A stretch of 64,000 nt of DNA from Anderseniella sp963700895 (GCA_963700895.1 CAVOZI010000016.1:496001-560000), one strand, 5' to 3'; positions 25,857 through 37,769 are shown, counted from the stretch's first letter. Numbers and translations are program-made. Notes: a model not told the origin generated them from the letters alone.

Positions 25857-27134
25857 ATGACACCGACGACGATTGCACATGTTGCCCCTCGCATGTCGCT
25901 GCCACGGCTGGTGCTCACCATCCTGCTGCCGTTCTCGCTGTGTTACTTCCTGTCCTACCTGTACCGGGCGGTGAACGCGGTCATCGCGCCCAACCTGGTG
26001 TCCGACGTCGGGCTCAACGCCAGTGAACTGGGCCTGCTGACGGCGGCTTACCTGATCGGCTTTGCCGGTTTCCAGATCCCGCTTGGCGTGCTGCTTGACC
26101 GGTTCGGTCCGCGCAAGGTGCAGGCGCTGCTGCTGTGCGTCGGCGCCGCCGGGGCGCTGGTGTTCGCCTGGGCGGCGGAGAAATGGGGCCTGAGCTTCGC
26201 CCGCATGCTGATCGGCATGGGCTCGGCCGGCGGCCTGATGGCCGGCTTCAAGGCGGTAAACATCTGGGTGCCGGAGGACCGCCGCGCGCTGGCCAATGCC
26301 TGCATCATGGCGGTTGGCGGCCTCGGCATCCTGACCGCCACGGTACCAGCCGAATGGGCCACGGCAAATTACGGCTGGCGCAACATGTTCATTGGCATGG
26401 CGGTGCTTACGCTTGCGGTGGCGGCGTTTCTGTTCACCGTCGTCCCGGAGCGCCCGCCCCACGCCGCAACCGCTGACGGCCGGAGCGTGATTCAGGCCAT
26501 CGGCACCATCTACACCGACCCGGTGTTCTGGCGCGTTGCGCCGTTCGTGGCGCTCACCGCGGGCTGTCATATCGGCATCCAGACGCTATGGGCCGGCCCC
26601 TGGCTGCGCGACGTGGCGGGACTAGACCGCATTGGCGTGGCCGAGGTGCTTGGCCTGCAGGCTATCGGCTTCCTCGTCGGCACCTTGATGAGCGGCTACG
26701 TGGCCGACTGGCTGGGCCGGCGCGGCGTCAGCCTGCTTGCCACCATGACCGGCTTCATCCTGGCGTTCATGACCATCCAGTTCGTCATCCTGTTCGAGCC
26801 GGTGTCGCTGGCCCCGCCGGTATGGTTCATCTTCGGCATGTTCGGCCAGGCCGGCATTCTCGCCTATCCCTGGCTGGCGCAGTATTTCGGCGCCGACCTG
26901 GCCGGGCGCTCCAACGGTTGCCTCAACACGCTGGTGTTCGGGGTCGCCTTCATCTCGCAGTTCGCCATCGGCGCCATCATCGACCTGTGGCCGCTCAAGG
27001 CTGATGGCGGCTACGAAAACGCCGCCTACCAGGTCTCGTTCGGGGTGTTCCTGGCCCTTCAGGCGCTGACTTTCATCTGGTTCATCATCAAGATGCCGAA
27101 GGGCACATTGCGGAGACAACCCAATGAACAATGA
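25857..27134 (+). CDS. MFS transporter
   Basis: A 425-aa polytopic membrane protein with about twelve hydrophobic segments. The family motif between helices 2 and 3 reads GVLLDRFGPRKVQALLL near residue 78, and a second-half equivalent GYVADWLGRRGVSLLAT is near residue 280. The gene overlaps the asparaginase start by 11 bases, so the transporter may import the amide or dicarboxylate that the enzyme handles. Substrate not assignable by motif. The N-terminal ATG lacks a strong ribosome site; Met13 is another option. Confidence 0.87.
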   Translation: MTPTTIAHVAPRMSLPRLVLTILLPFSLCYFLSYLYRAVNAVIAPNLVSDVGLNASELGLLTAAYLIGFAGFQIPLGVLLDRFGPRKVQALLLCVGAAGALVFAWAAEKWGLSFARMLIGMGSAGGLMAGFKAVNIWVPEDRRALANACIMAVGGLGILTATVPAEWATANYGWRNMFIGMAVLTLAVAAFLFTVVPERPPHAATADGRSVIQAIGTIYTDPVFWRVAPFVALTAGCHIGIQTLWAGPWLRDVAGLDRIGVAEVLGLQAIGFLVGTLMSGYVADWLGRRGVSLLATMTGFILAFMTIQFVILFEPVSLAPPVWFIFGMFGQAGILAYPWLAQYFGADLAGRSNGCLNTLVFGVAFISQFAIGAIIDLWPLKADGGYENAAYQVSFGVFLALQALTFIWFIIKMPKGTLRRQPNEQ

Positions 27135-28115
27135 TCCGGTCGTGGCGGAAGTGACCCGCGGCAGCATCGTCGAGAGCCAGCATCGCGGCGCCATTGCCGT
27201 CGTGGGGCCAGGCGGCAAGCTGCTGGCCTCGGTGGGGAACATCGGCGACACGGTGTTTCCGCGCTCCGCCATCAAGGCGTTCCAGTGCCTGCCCGCCATC
27301 GAGGCAGGCGTTGTGGAAGCCTTCGGCATGGCGGATGAGGAGATCGCGCTGGCCTGTGCCTCGCATAACGGCGAGGAGAGCCATGTCCGCGTGGCCCGCT
27401 CGGCGCTGGCCAAGGCGCATGTGGGCGAGGACCTCTATGAATGCGGACCGCAATGGCCCTCGCATGGCGAGGCGCTGCGCGATCTGGTCAGGGCCGGGGA
27501 GAGGCGCTGCCCGTGCACAACAATTGCTCCGGCAAGCACGCCTTCATGCTGGCCTTCGCGCAACAGCTGGGTGTTGACCCGCACGGCTACACCAAGCGCG
27601 ATCACCCCGTTCAGCAGGCCATCGAGAAGGCCATGGGCGAGATATGCGAGTTTGACCTTTCCGGCACGCCGTGCGGCATTGATGGCTGCTCGGTGCCCAC
27701 CTGGGCGATCCCCTTGCGCAATCTCGCGCTGGGCTTCCAGAAGTTTGCCTCGGGCGAGGGACTGGATGAATCCCGTGCCGCCGCCTGCCGCCGTATCATC
27801 GCAGCGGTGCGGGCGCACCCGTTCATGGTGTCCGGCACCAATGGTTTCTGCACCGAACTCATGCAGGCGGTGCCGCGCGCCTTCGTCAAGGTAGGGGCGG
27901 AGGGTGTCTATTGCGCCGCCGTGCCGCATGCCGGCATCGGCGTGGCCATCAAGATCGACGACGGCGCCAGCCGTGGCGCCGAGGTGGCGGTGGCCCGCGC
28001 CCTGGCCAATCTCGACTGCTGGTCCAACGAGGAGAAATCTGTGCTGGAAGGCATGACCCGCCACCCGCTGACCAACCGCCGCGGCATCGAGGTGGGTGAA
28101 GTGAGGGCGGTCTAG
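27124..28115 (+). pseudogene. Asparaginase (Rhizobium etli AnsA type), broken by one frameshift
   Basis: The product resembles the thermolabile rhizobial asparaginase family (COG4448). The first frame runs to about 27500 with RGSIVESQHRGAIAVVG, FPRSAIKAFQCLPAIEAG and CASHNGEESHVRVAR. The rest continues in another frame from about 27505 with LPVHNNCSGKHAFML, GIDGCSVPTWAIPL and VSGTNGFCTELM, ending at 28115. A single missing A (GAGAAGGCG read as GAGAGGCG near 27506) would restore one open frame of about 330 codons. Either a sequencing error or a recent pseudogene; I favour the former. Coupled to the MFS gene. Confidence 0.8.
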
Positions 28116-28127
28116 TCCGAGCCAGCC

Positions 28128-29459
28128 TCAACTCACCATGTTGCCGCTGACGCTCAGCGTCTTCGGTGCGCTTGTGCCGTTTGCGAGGTCCTTGGTGACC
28201 ACCGTCTCATGGTCCATGCCGAGGATGGCGCCGCGTCTGGCGCCTGAGATCAGGTTGCCGGCAATCAGCGCATCGCCTGCCCCTGCGGCCACCTGTGCGG
28301 CGATGCCGATGCCGCAGTCGCGGATGACGTTGCTCGTGGCGGACACATTGCGCTGGTACTTGCCCCAGCCGATCCAGATGCCGGCAGTGGGGGCGTTTTC
28401 GATGACGTTGCCGTTCAGCACCGTGTCAGCTTCCGCCGAGATGCCGTTGCCGCGCTTGTCCACCGGGTGATCGTAGAGCCTGAGATTGCGCACCATGTTG
28501 CCCTGGCACACCGCCAGCCGCCCGCCCTCGTTGAAATTGGTGATCGAGATGCCGTCGGCGGCGTCATCGACCATGTTGGACGAGATTACCGCACCGTCCA
28601 TGGCGAACTCGGAGTAAAGCGCCACCTCGCCGAGGCCCGTGCAGTTGTTGGAGATGATCTGGACGCCCGCACCGGAATTGTTGCGCACCGCCGAGAACCG
28701 GCAATCGGAGATTCGGTTGTTGGCAACCAGCACGTTGCCCGCCCGGTAGACGTTGACGCCGTTGCCGTTCTGGCCTTCGCCGCCCGAGCGCGCCTCGATC
28801 TTCTCGATGCGGTTGCCGGTGACGATGGTGCCGTCGTTCTGCTGCAGCGGTTGCCATACGAGGATGCCGTTGTCGCCCATGCCGGCGATCAGATTGCCGT
28901 CGATGCGCAGGCCCCGCGCGCCCATCGAGAACAGCGCCGTCGACACGCAGGTGTCGATGGTTGAACTGGTGACGCTGCCCGAGCAGTTGGTCAGGTTGAT
29001 GCCGTTGGCGGCGGCGTTGGCGATCAGGCAACTGGTGATGACGAGATCGCGCACCGAGCGCGCCTCGACCAGCGCCGACGGCGACGGCCGCAATTGCCCG
29101 TCGATGACAAGCCCCTCAAGCCGCACCCCGCTGGCACCTTCAATCATCAGAACCGGGTCTGGCCCCGCCTGCACCAGCCGCGTCTGGCCGGGCACGCCGG
29201 TGAGGTTGAGGCTGGAGCCGATGCGGACGCCTGAAGCAATGTAAAGTCCGGGCTCAAGGAACAGGTAGCCGCCGCGCGCCGAGGCTTCGTTCACCGCCCG
29301 CTGCAGCGCGCCGGACTGGTCGCGGGCGGCGTTGGGCTCGACGCCAAGGTCGCGGCCGGTCAGCATGCCTCCCGCAATGGCGGCCTGGGCGGGGCTCAGC
29401 GCCAGCGCCGCGCCGGCAAGCCCGGCGGCGCCGAAAATTGCGCGTCTGTTAGGGGTCAT
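28128..29459 (-). CDS. Tat-exported parallel beta-helix repeat protein (TIGR03808-like)
   Basis: A 443-aa protein beginning MTPNRRAIFGAAGLAGAALA, a twin-arginine signal followed by a hydrophobic stretch and a likely cleavage site. The mature part is a right-handed beta-helix of many short strands with recurring GNxIxx units (for example DGNLIAGMGDNGILVWQPLQ and VIENAPTAGIWIGWG). An N-terminal pectate-lyase-like part reads NAARDQSGALQRAVNEA. This matches the Tat-translocated repeat family of rhizobia. The ATG at 29459 was preferred to the upstream GTG because it puts the RR motif at the N-terminus. Function unknown, perhaps polysaccharide binding. Confidence 0.85.
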   Translation of the reverse strand: MTPNRRAIFGAAGLAGAALALSPAQAAIAGGMLTGRDLGVEPNAARDQSGALQRAVNEASARGGYLFLEPGLYIASGVRIGSSLNLTGVPGQTRLVQAGPDPVLMIEGASGVRLEGLVIDGQLRPSPSALVEARSVRDLVITSCLIANAAANGINLTNCSGSVTSSTIDTCVSTALFSMGARGLRIDGNLIAGMGDNGILVWQPLQQNDGTIVTGNRIEKIEARSGGEGQNGNGVNVYRAGNVLVANNRISDCRFSAVRNNSGAGVQIISNNCTGLGEVALYSEFAMDGAVISSNMVDDAADGISITNFNEGGRLAVCQGNMVRNLRLYDHPVDKRGNGISAEADTVLNGNVIENAPTAGIWIGWGKYQRNVSATSNVIRDCGIGIAAQVAAGAGDALIAGNLISGARRGAILGMDHETVVTKDLANGTSAPKTLSVSGNMVS

Positions 29460-29640
29460 TGCGGTTTCATTTTCCACTTTTGCATCACAGTCACACCGGA
29501 TTGAAGCAAGTCCCGTGCCGCACCTCTCCCAAGTTTACGCAGATGGCGCTTGCAGAAAGAATAATGACGCAAATGGCCGCTCCCCGGTGCTGTCAGGGGC
29601 GCACAATCCATCATCGTCCACGCTTGGGAGCCCGGATAAA

Positions 29641-30792
29641 ATGTCTGTTCTCACTCACGAAATGCTGGAAACCGTGATGCAGCCCGTGGAAACGGCGCGC
29701 GGCCTTCCCAATGCGTTCTACACCGATCCGGAGGTGCACGAGGCCGAGAAGCGGGTGCTGTTCGCCTCTACGTGGGCCTGCATCGGCTTTGCCAAGGACG
29801 TGCCGGCCCGGGGCGATGCGAACCCGGTCAGCTTCATCGGCCAGCCGCTGCTGGTGGTGCGCGGAGATGCCAATGAAATCAAGGTGTTCCAGAATGTCTG
29901 CCGCCACCGTGGCATGATCCTGGTGGAAGAGAAGACCACCCTGCGGTCGACCATCCGCTGCCCCTACCACTCCTGGTGCTACAATTTCGACGGTTCACTG
30001 CGAACAACCCCGCATGTGGGTGGGCCGGGCAACAATCTTCATGACTGCATCAAGCGCGAGGAACTTGGACTGATCGAGATCAGAAGCCATGAGTTCATGG
30101 GAATGATCTTCGTGAACCTCGATGGAAATGCGCCAGACTTCGAGGTTCATGCCGCGAAACTGCTGGATCAGTGGAAGGAATTCGTTGACCGGCCGCTGTT
30201 TCATGGCGGCGAGGACTCCTCCTTCTCGCTCGATCTCAAGTGCAACTGGAAGCTGGCGGTCGAGAACTATTGCGAGAGCTACCACCTGCCGTGGGTGCAT
30301 CCGGGCCTCAACTCCTATTCGCGGCTGGAGGACCACTACAATATTGTTGAACCCGGTGCCTATTCGGGCCAGGGGTCGGTGGTCTACAATCCGCAGCTTG
30401 ACGCCACCCGCAAGTTCGCCAATTTCGACGGCCTGTCGGACAAGTGGAACACCGGCGCTGAATATGTGGCGCTCTATCCCAACGTGCTGCTGGGCGTGCA
30501 CCGCGACCACACGTTCGCCATCATGCTGGACCCGCAGTCGCACGATCACACCATCGAGCGCATCGAGATTTTCTACACCAGCGAGGCGATGTGCGGGCCT
30601 GGCATGGCGGACCTGCGCGAGAAGAACGCAAAGATGTGGAAGGACGTGTTCATCGAGGACATCTTTGTGGTCGAGGGCATGCAGAAGGGCCGCGCGGCCC
30701 CATTGTATGACGGTGGCAAGTTCTCTCCCGTCATGGACCCGCCAACGCATTGCTTCCACGACTGGGTGGCGCGCCGGTTCAGTGGTAGATGA
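29641..30792 (+). CDS. Rieske [2Fe-2S] aromatic ring-hydroxylating dioxygenase, alpha subunit family
   Basis: A 383-aa oxygenase. The Rieske cluster ligands are C87-X-H89 and C107-X2-H110 in CRHRGM and CPYHSW, with the canonical 17-residue spacing. The mononuclear iron site lies in NWKLAVENYCESYHLPWVH with H215 and H220. No ferredoxin or beta subunit is next to it, so it probably belongs to the single-subunit group that demethylates or hydroxylates quaternary amines or aromatic acids; substrate not settled. The frame is open upstream, but conservation begins at 29641. It overlaps a 77-aa gene by 4 bases. Confidence 0.9.
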   Translation: MSVLTHEMLETVMQPVETARGLPNAFYTDPEVHEAEKRVLFASTWACIGFAKDVPARGDANPVSFIGQPLLVVRGDANEIKVFQNVCRHRGMILVEEKTTLRSTIRCPYHSWCYNFDGSLRTTPHVGGPGNNLHDCIKREELGLIEIRSHEFMGMIFVNLDGNAPDFEVHAAKLLDQWKEFVDRPLFHGGEDSSFSLDLKCNWKLAVENYCESYHLPWVHPGLNSYSRLEDHYNIVEPGAYSGQGSVVYNPQLDATRKFANFDGLSDKWNTGAEYVALYPNVLLGVHRDHTFAIMLDPQSHDHTIERIEIFYTSEAMCGPGMADLREKNAKMWKDVFIEDIFVVEGMQKGRAAPLYDGGKFSPVMDPPTHCFHDWVARRFSGR

Positions 30793-31022
30793 ACACCGGG
30801 GCGGACCTGCAGCAACGGATGCTGCGCGCCCACGAGGCTGGTGACGTCTCGGTCTTGCCGACGCTTTATCTTGAAGCCGCCAGGCTGCGCGAAACGCAAG
30901 GCGATACTGATTCAGCCTGCTTCTTCTACACCCACGCCTATGTCTACGCGCTGGACGCGGGAGACGAGTTCATTGCCGGCGAGGCCCGCAGCAAGTTGAA
31001 AGCGCATGGCCGGGACCGTTGA
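30789..31022 (+). CDS. 77-aa helical protein coupled to the Rieske oxygenase gene
   Basis: A small soluble protein overlapping the oxygenase stop by ATGA. It reads LQQRMLRAHEAGDVSVLPTL and then EAARLRETQGDTDSACFFYT, two helices resembling one TPR unit. I recognise no named family. The coupling suggests an accessory or assembly factor for the oxygenase, which is inference only. Confidence 0.7.
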   Translation: MNTGADLQQRMLRAHEAGDVSVLPTLYLEAARLRETQGDTDSACFFYTHAYVYALDAGDEFIAGEARSKLKAHGRDR

Positions 31023-31115
31023 GTCCGAGCGCACGGCGTGAGCCAGATCAAGGCGGAAAGTTGCGATCCGGTTTATCATTTCCCTTGTATTAAATGAACA
31101 CAGGGAAACGGGCTC

Positions 31116-31307
31116 ATGAACAAGCTCGCACTTTACATTTACGTTCTCGCCATGCCGGTGGTTGCCGGTGCGCTGGTTACCGGCGTACTCACGGTGCGCG
31201 ACTACAACCCGATGTGGCTGCTCTACGCGGCGATTGCGGGTGCGGTTGCCGCTGTGCCGGTATCTTTCCTGGTCAGCCGCGAAATCACACGCAATCAGAA
31301 AACCTGA
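31116..31307 (+). CDS. 63-aa two-segment membrane protein
   Basis: A small protein with two hydrophobic segments (about residues 3-25 and 33-54) and a basic C-terminus ending REITRNQKT. A weak purine-rich ribosome site (CAGGGAAACGGG) precedes the ATG. It is convergent with another small membrane protein of related layout. Function unknown. Confidence 0.65.
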   Translation: MNKLALYIYVLAMPVVAGALVTGVLTVRDYNPMWLLYAAIAGAVAAVPVSFLVSREITRNQKT

Positions 31308-31335
31308 CGCAGGCCGCCGCAAGCGGCCGCGCGGC

Positions 31336-31581
31336 TCAGTGCCGGCGCGAGCCGCGGCCGTCCGGGTTCAGCCGCAGTTTTGGCGCCAGGTACCAGCTGA
31401 CCGGAAAGGCGATCAGCACCATGGCGATGATACCGCCCACAAGGGTCCAGGGCGCCAGGTCTGCAGGGCGATTGCCCAGGGCCAGCACGATGATCGCCAC
31501 CGTGCCGTACATCACGGCCATGACCATAGGATAGAGCGCGATCGTGATCCAACCGCGCGTGGAGAAGTTTGGCAACTTCAT
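31336..31581 (-). CDS. 81-aa two-segment membrane protein with an EcfG-type promoter
   Basis: A small membrane protein reading MKLPNFSTRGWITIALYPMV, with two hydrophobic segments (about residues 12-33 and 44-64) and a basic tail ending in RLNPDGRGSRRH. AAGGAGA lies 8-9 bases before the ATG. An EcfG-type promoter lies 34-59 bases upstream, so this is a probable general stress gene. It faces the 63-aa membrane protein gene. Function unknown. Confidence 0.75.
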   Translation of the reverse strand: MKLPNFSTRGWITIALYPMVMAVMYGTVAIIVLALGNRPADLAPWTLVGGIIAMVLIAFPVSWYLAPKLRLNPDGRGSRRH

Positions 31582-31614
31582 GGGGTTGGTCTCCTTTTCT
31601 GCGTACAAGAAACC

Positions 31615-31640
31615 AACGCGCAAGACCGCAATCCCGTTCC
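31615..31640 (-). promoter_or_regulatory. EcfG-type promoter of the 81-aa membrane protein gene
   Basis: On the minus strand GGAAC (31640-31636), 17 bases, CGTT (31618-31615). It is correctly placed for a start point near 31608 and a short leader before the ribosome site at about 31590. It sits just after the end of the mutase large-subunit gene. Confidence 0.68.
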
Positions 31641-31642
31641 GG

Positions 31643-33803
<2,161 letters not shown>

Positions 33804-33807
<4 letters not shown>

Positions 33808-35682
33808 GGGCGTGTCTCCGGTTGCTGTACCCCGAGGCGGTTGTGCAGTGATCCAAGCAGCGCCAGCACGTCCTGGCCTGCATGGATGAATTCGGCGACT
33901 CCGGCATCTGCGAGCAGCTTCTCGATGTTGCCGGGCTTGCCCGCCATCATGACCTGGCCGGCGCCCAGTGCCCGCAAGCGTGCGGGCGGTGGCTTCTGCC
34001 TCGGTGGCGTAGATGGCATCGGAGGAGCAGATGCAGGCGGCGTCAAGGCCGCTGGCCTGGAAGTCCTGCACCGCGCCGGGCACTGCCTCGATGCCACCGG
34101 CAGCCAGCAGGTTGGTCATCCAGGTGGCGCGCACGGTGAAGTCGGCAGGGGTGCCGAGCGTGGCGAGGAACACCTGCGGGCGCTTGGCCGTTGCTACCAG
34201 GTGGGCGTCGGAGGCATCGCGCAACGCCTCGAAGCCTTCAGCCAGGCGGTGCTGGGCCAGCGGCTCGCACTCCACCATGTCCGCCTGCCAGGGCGTGCCG
34301 ATGGACCAGCCTTCGGGCAGCGCCATGTCGAGCATCTTCGACGGGGCCTCGTTCAGGTTGGGATACTCCGACACGCCGGTGAGCGCCGATCTTGCGCCGG
34401 GCGATGTCCTTGTTGCGGGCAGCGCGCGTTTCGGCGATCAGGGCCTGCGCCTTGCCAGCGGCAAGAAAGGCCATCATGCCGCCTGCCTGCTCGATCTGCT
34501 GAAACAGCTTCCACGCCGTACCGGCCAGCTCGCTGGTCAGGTTTTCCACATACCCGGCACCGGCAGCAGCATCGGTGACGCGGCCAGCACTCGAATTCTT
34601 CCAGCAGGAGGTTCTGGATGTTGCGCGCCAGCCGCCGGGCGAACCCGTCCGGTAGCCCCACGGCGGCGGTAAACGGTAGCACGGTGACGCTGTCAGCCCC
34701 GCCAGTGCCGGCGGCAAAGGCTGCCGAGGTGGTGCGCAGCAGGTTCACATGCGGGTCGCGGCGGCTCATCATCCGCATGGCAGTTTCGGCATGCAGCGTC
34801 AGCGGTGATTCGATCAATGCCCGAAGCCTCCAGCATCCGCGCCCACAGCATCCGCGCGGCGCGCAGCTTGGCGATGGTCAGGAACTGGTCGGCATCGGCG
34901 GTCAGCAGCATGGACGTTTGCGGCGCGGATATTGCCGGGTCTATACCGGCTTCTTCCAGCAGGCGCAGATAGTCAACGCCGGTGGCCAGCGCGAAAGCCA
35001 GTTCCTGCGCTTCGGAACATCCGGCACCGTTATAGACGCGCGAATCGGCGACAGAACACGCCGCCCTTGTGGTCCAGCTTTCGGGCCTTGCCGAACATCT
35101 CGCCGGCGCGCGACGCCAGTTCCTTGCGGTTGACGATGCGCCCGTTCAACGCCAGTGCACCGAGCGGGTCGAGGCCGAGCTCGAGGCGGCAGCGCGACAG
35201 GTCGAGCAGGCGGCGCTTGTATACGTCCAGCACCAGCAGAGCGAGGTCGCGGCCATGGCGCCCGCCATCGAGCCGCAGCGAGATGAGGTCGAGTTCCACC
35301 GCGTCGAACACCCGCTCGACGGACTTTGCATCGGTAATGGCAACGCCGTGCGCCGCCGGCCGTGACGCTGCCTGGCAATGACCAGCGCAAGGCCGGTTGC
35401 GCCGTTTGCGAGGTCGTCCAGCATCTGCGCATTGGCGGCGGCGAGGTCCGGCATGTCGGCGCGCTGGGTCAGGGTCCAGTTGCCGGCCACTTCGCGGGCA
35501 GGACCTGCAGGCAGGGCCGGTGCGTCATGGGCGCGTCCGTAGACCGGCTCGATGACGATGCCGTCGGCGGTGCGCGAGCGCAGGGTTTCGAACGGGCGGC
35601 CCTTCAGGCTGGCCTCGACAAGCGCCCGCCAGCCTGTCTCGTCCATGGCCGGAAATCCGCTGGCAAGTTGCAGCTCGCTCAT
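33804..35682 (-). pseudogene. mutA: Methylmalonyl-CoA mutase small subunit, split by about seven frameshifts
   Basis: The non-catalytic subunit of heterodimeric mutase. In order along the strand, in changing frames: MSELQLASGFPAMDETGWRA, FDAVELDLISLRLDGGRHGR, LRAARMLWARMLEASGI, SPLTLHAETAMRMMSRRDP, FARRLARNIQNLLLEEF, LAGTAWKLFQQIEQAGGMM, LPEGWSIGTPWQADMVECEP and the B12-like tail FIHAGQDVLALLGSLHNRLG. Shifts fall near 35370, 35340, 35050, 34815, 34590, 34385 and 33975. The last codon overlaps the start of the large subunit by ATGA, as in an operon. Conserved residues remain between the shifts, pointing to consensus errors. Confidence 0.82.
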
Positions 35683-35767
35683 GCTCGTCCTACCCGTTCA
35701 CATGTTGCATTGCAAAAAGTGATAGCGCAGCAGGCCCATCCGGGCAAACCGGCTTTCGTCTTAAGGC

Positions 35768-36157
35768 CTACAGATAGCCCGATATGCCGGGAATGGAGTT
35801 GGCGACGTCGCGCACCAGTTCCTTGCCGGCCTTCTCCTCGGCATAGGCCAGGGTCTCTTTGCCCAGCGACTTGATCTGCTCCATGTTGAGCCCCGCCGAC
35901 TGCAGCTTGGTAATTGCGGCCAGCGGCCCGCCCATCAGCCCGCCGCCCAGCATGCCCAGCAGTCCGCCGCCCTTTGCGCCATCGCCGCCATGCTGCACCG
36001 CCAGCTCGGCAGCGCCCGGCAGGGTGGCAAACAGCTGCTCCACCTTGTTCTTGTCGCCCTGGTTCCTGACCAGCGACAACATGATGCCGGCAGCCTTTTC
36101 CGCCACCTCCGGCGAAAGCCCGGTCCGGGCGGCAACGCGGTCAATCAGTTCCTGCAT
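35768..36157 (-). CDS. Hypothetical helical protein (DUF2267/DUF2780-like)
   Basis: A 129-aa protein starting MQELIDRVAARTGLSPEVAE, helical at the N-terminus, with a glycine-rich middle (GGGLLGMLGGGLMGG) and an amphipathic C-terminal half reading SLGKETLAYAEEKAGKELVR. CGGAGT lies before the ATG at 36157, and a longer upstream frame has no support. This pattern recurs in alphaproteobacteria without a known role. Divergent from the HerA-like gene. Confidence 0.72.
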   Translation of the reverse strand: MQELIDRVAARTGLSPEVAEKAAGIMLSLVRNQGDKNKVEQLFATLPGAAELAVQHGGDGAKGGGLLGMLGGGLMGGPLAAITKLQSAGLNMEQIKSLGKETLAYAEEKAGKELVRDVANSIPGISGYL

Positions 36158-36266
36158 GTGGTTACTCCGTAATGCGTGTGGCAGGGCTAGGTTTTCAGCT
36201 TGTGAATGTTGTATAGCATGTGCCGGGGTACAACACTGATTTGACGGCACTGGCAAGAGAAGACAC

Positions 36267-37769
36267 ATGAGTGACAACACGGTTTACCTTGGCAAGAGCA
36301 CCAAGCGCGAAGAGCTTTATCTGAAGCTTGCCAACCGCCATGGTCTGGTGACAGGCGCTACAGGCACCGGCAAGACCGTGACCTTGCAGATCCTCGCTGA
36401 AGGCTTCTCCGCTGCCGGTGTGCCGGTGTTTGCCGCCGACATCAAGGGCGACCTGTCAGGCGTGTCGCGCGAGGGAGAACCGAAGGACTTCCTGCTCAAG
36501 CGCGCCAAGACCATCGGCTTCGATGACTATGGTTTTGAGGCCTTCCCGACGATCTTCTGGGACCTTTTCGGCAAACAGGGCCACCCGATCCGCACCACCA
36601 TTTCGGAAATGGGCCCGCTGCTGATCTCGCGGTTGATGGGCCTGACGGAGGCACAGGAGGGTGCGCTCAACATCGCGTTTCGCATTGCCGATGAAGAAGG
36701 CATGCTCATTCTCGACCTGAAGGACCTGCGCGCCATGCTGGCCGATCTGGCCGAGCGCGGCAGCACCCTGACAACCGGGTACGGCAATGTCGACCGGCGC
36801 ACCATTGGCGCCATCCAGCGCCGGCTGATCGTGCTGGAGGAGCAGGGTGGCGAAAACTTTTTCGGCGAGCCGGCGCTCGACATCAAGGACCTGATGCGCA
36901 CCACGCCGGACGGGCGCGGCTATATCAACATTCTCGCGGCTGACGAACTGATGCAGTCGCCGCAGCTTTACGCCACCTTCCTCTTGTGGCTCATGTCGGA
37001 GTTGTTCGAGGAACTGCCTGAAGTGGGCGATCCGGAAAAGCCGAAGCTGGTGTTCTTCTTCGACGAGGCGCACCTGCTGTTCAACGAGGCCCCGCCCAGT
37101 CTGCTGACCAAGGTCGAGCAGGTGGTCCGGCTGATCCGTTCGAAGGGGGTCGGCGTCTATTTCGTCACCCAGAACCCGCTCGACGTGCCCGACACGGTGC
37201 TGGCCCAGCTTGGCAACCGGGTGCAGCATGCGCTGCGCGCCTTCACCCCGCGCGACCAGAAGGCGGTAAGGGCGGCAGCAACCACGTTCCGGCAGAACCC
37301 TGCCTTCGATACCGAGGAAGCGATCACCCAGCTGGGCGTCGGTGAGGCGCTGGTCTCTGTGCTCGATCCCAAGGGCATTCCGACCATGGTCGAGCGCACA
37401 CTGATCCGGCCGCCCTCGGGCCAGCTAGGTCCGGTCATGCCGGCCGAGCGCGCGCAGACCATCAAGTCGAGCCCGGTCTATGGCCTTTATGACGAGCCGA
37501 TTGACCGCGAGTCGGCCTATGAACTGCTGCAGGTGAAGGCCGAGAAGGCCGCCGAGGCAAAGGCTGCGGAGGAGGCGGCCGCCGCGCGCGCCAAGGAAGA
37601 AAAGGCCGCCGCACGCGGCTCAACCTCCAGTCGCCGGACTGACAGCGCTACCGACAAGTTCGTCAAGAATGTCGCCAGCAGCGTTGGCCGCCAGGTGGGC
37701 AACATGATCGTGCGCAATATCGGTAACAGCCTGGTGCGCGGTATCCTCGGCGGGCTGCTGAAGCGGTAG
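36267..37769 (+). CDS. HerA-like ATPase (DUF853, YjgR family)
   Basis: A 500-aa P-loop ATPase. Walker A is GATGTGKTVTL near residue 30, Walker B is KLVFFFDEAHLLFNEAP near residue 265 and YFVTQNPLDVPDTVLAQLGN near residue 300 is the family signature. The C-terminal quarter is a charged, alanine-rich coiled region followed by a hydrophobic tail (SLVRGILGGLLKR). YjgR proteins are relatives of HerA helicases with an unproven role. Its stop abuts the convergent ribB. Confidence 0.9.
   Translation: MSDNTVYLGKSTKREELYLKLANRHGLVTGATGTGKTVTLQILAEGFSAAGVPVFAADIKGDLSGVSREGEPKDFLLKRAKTIGFDDYGFEAFPTIFWDLFGKQGHPIRTTISEMGPLLISRLMGLTEAQEGALNIAFRIADEEGMLILDLKDLRAMLADLAERGSTLTTGYGNVDRRTIGAIQRRLIVLEEQGGENFFGEPALDIKDLMRTTPDGRGYINILAADELMQSPQLYATFLLWLMSELFEELPEVGDPEKPKLVFFFDEAHLLFNEAPPSLLTKVEQVVRLIRSKGVGVYFVTQNPLDVPDTVLAQLGNRVQHALRAFTPRDQKAVRAAATTFRQNPAFDTEEAITQLGVGEALVSVLDPKGIPTMVERTLIRPPSGQLGPVMPAERAQTIKSSPVYGLYDEPIDRESAYELLQVKAEKAAEAKAAEEAAAARAKEEKAAARGSTSSRRTDSATDKFVKNVASSVGRQVGNMIVRNIGNSLVRGILGGLLKR

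Noticed and set aside
31308..31335. GGCCGC/GCGGCC hairpin between the two convergent small membrane protein genes as a two-way terminator
   Set aside because: The short stem lacks a T run on either side, so it was not listed as a terminator.
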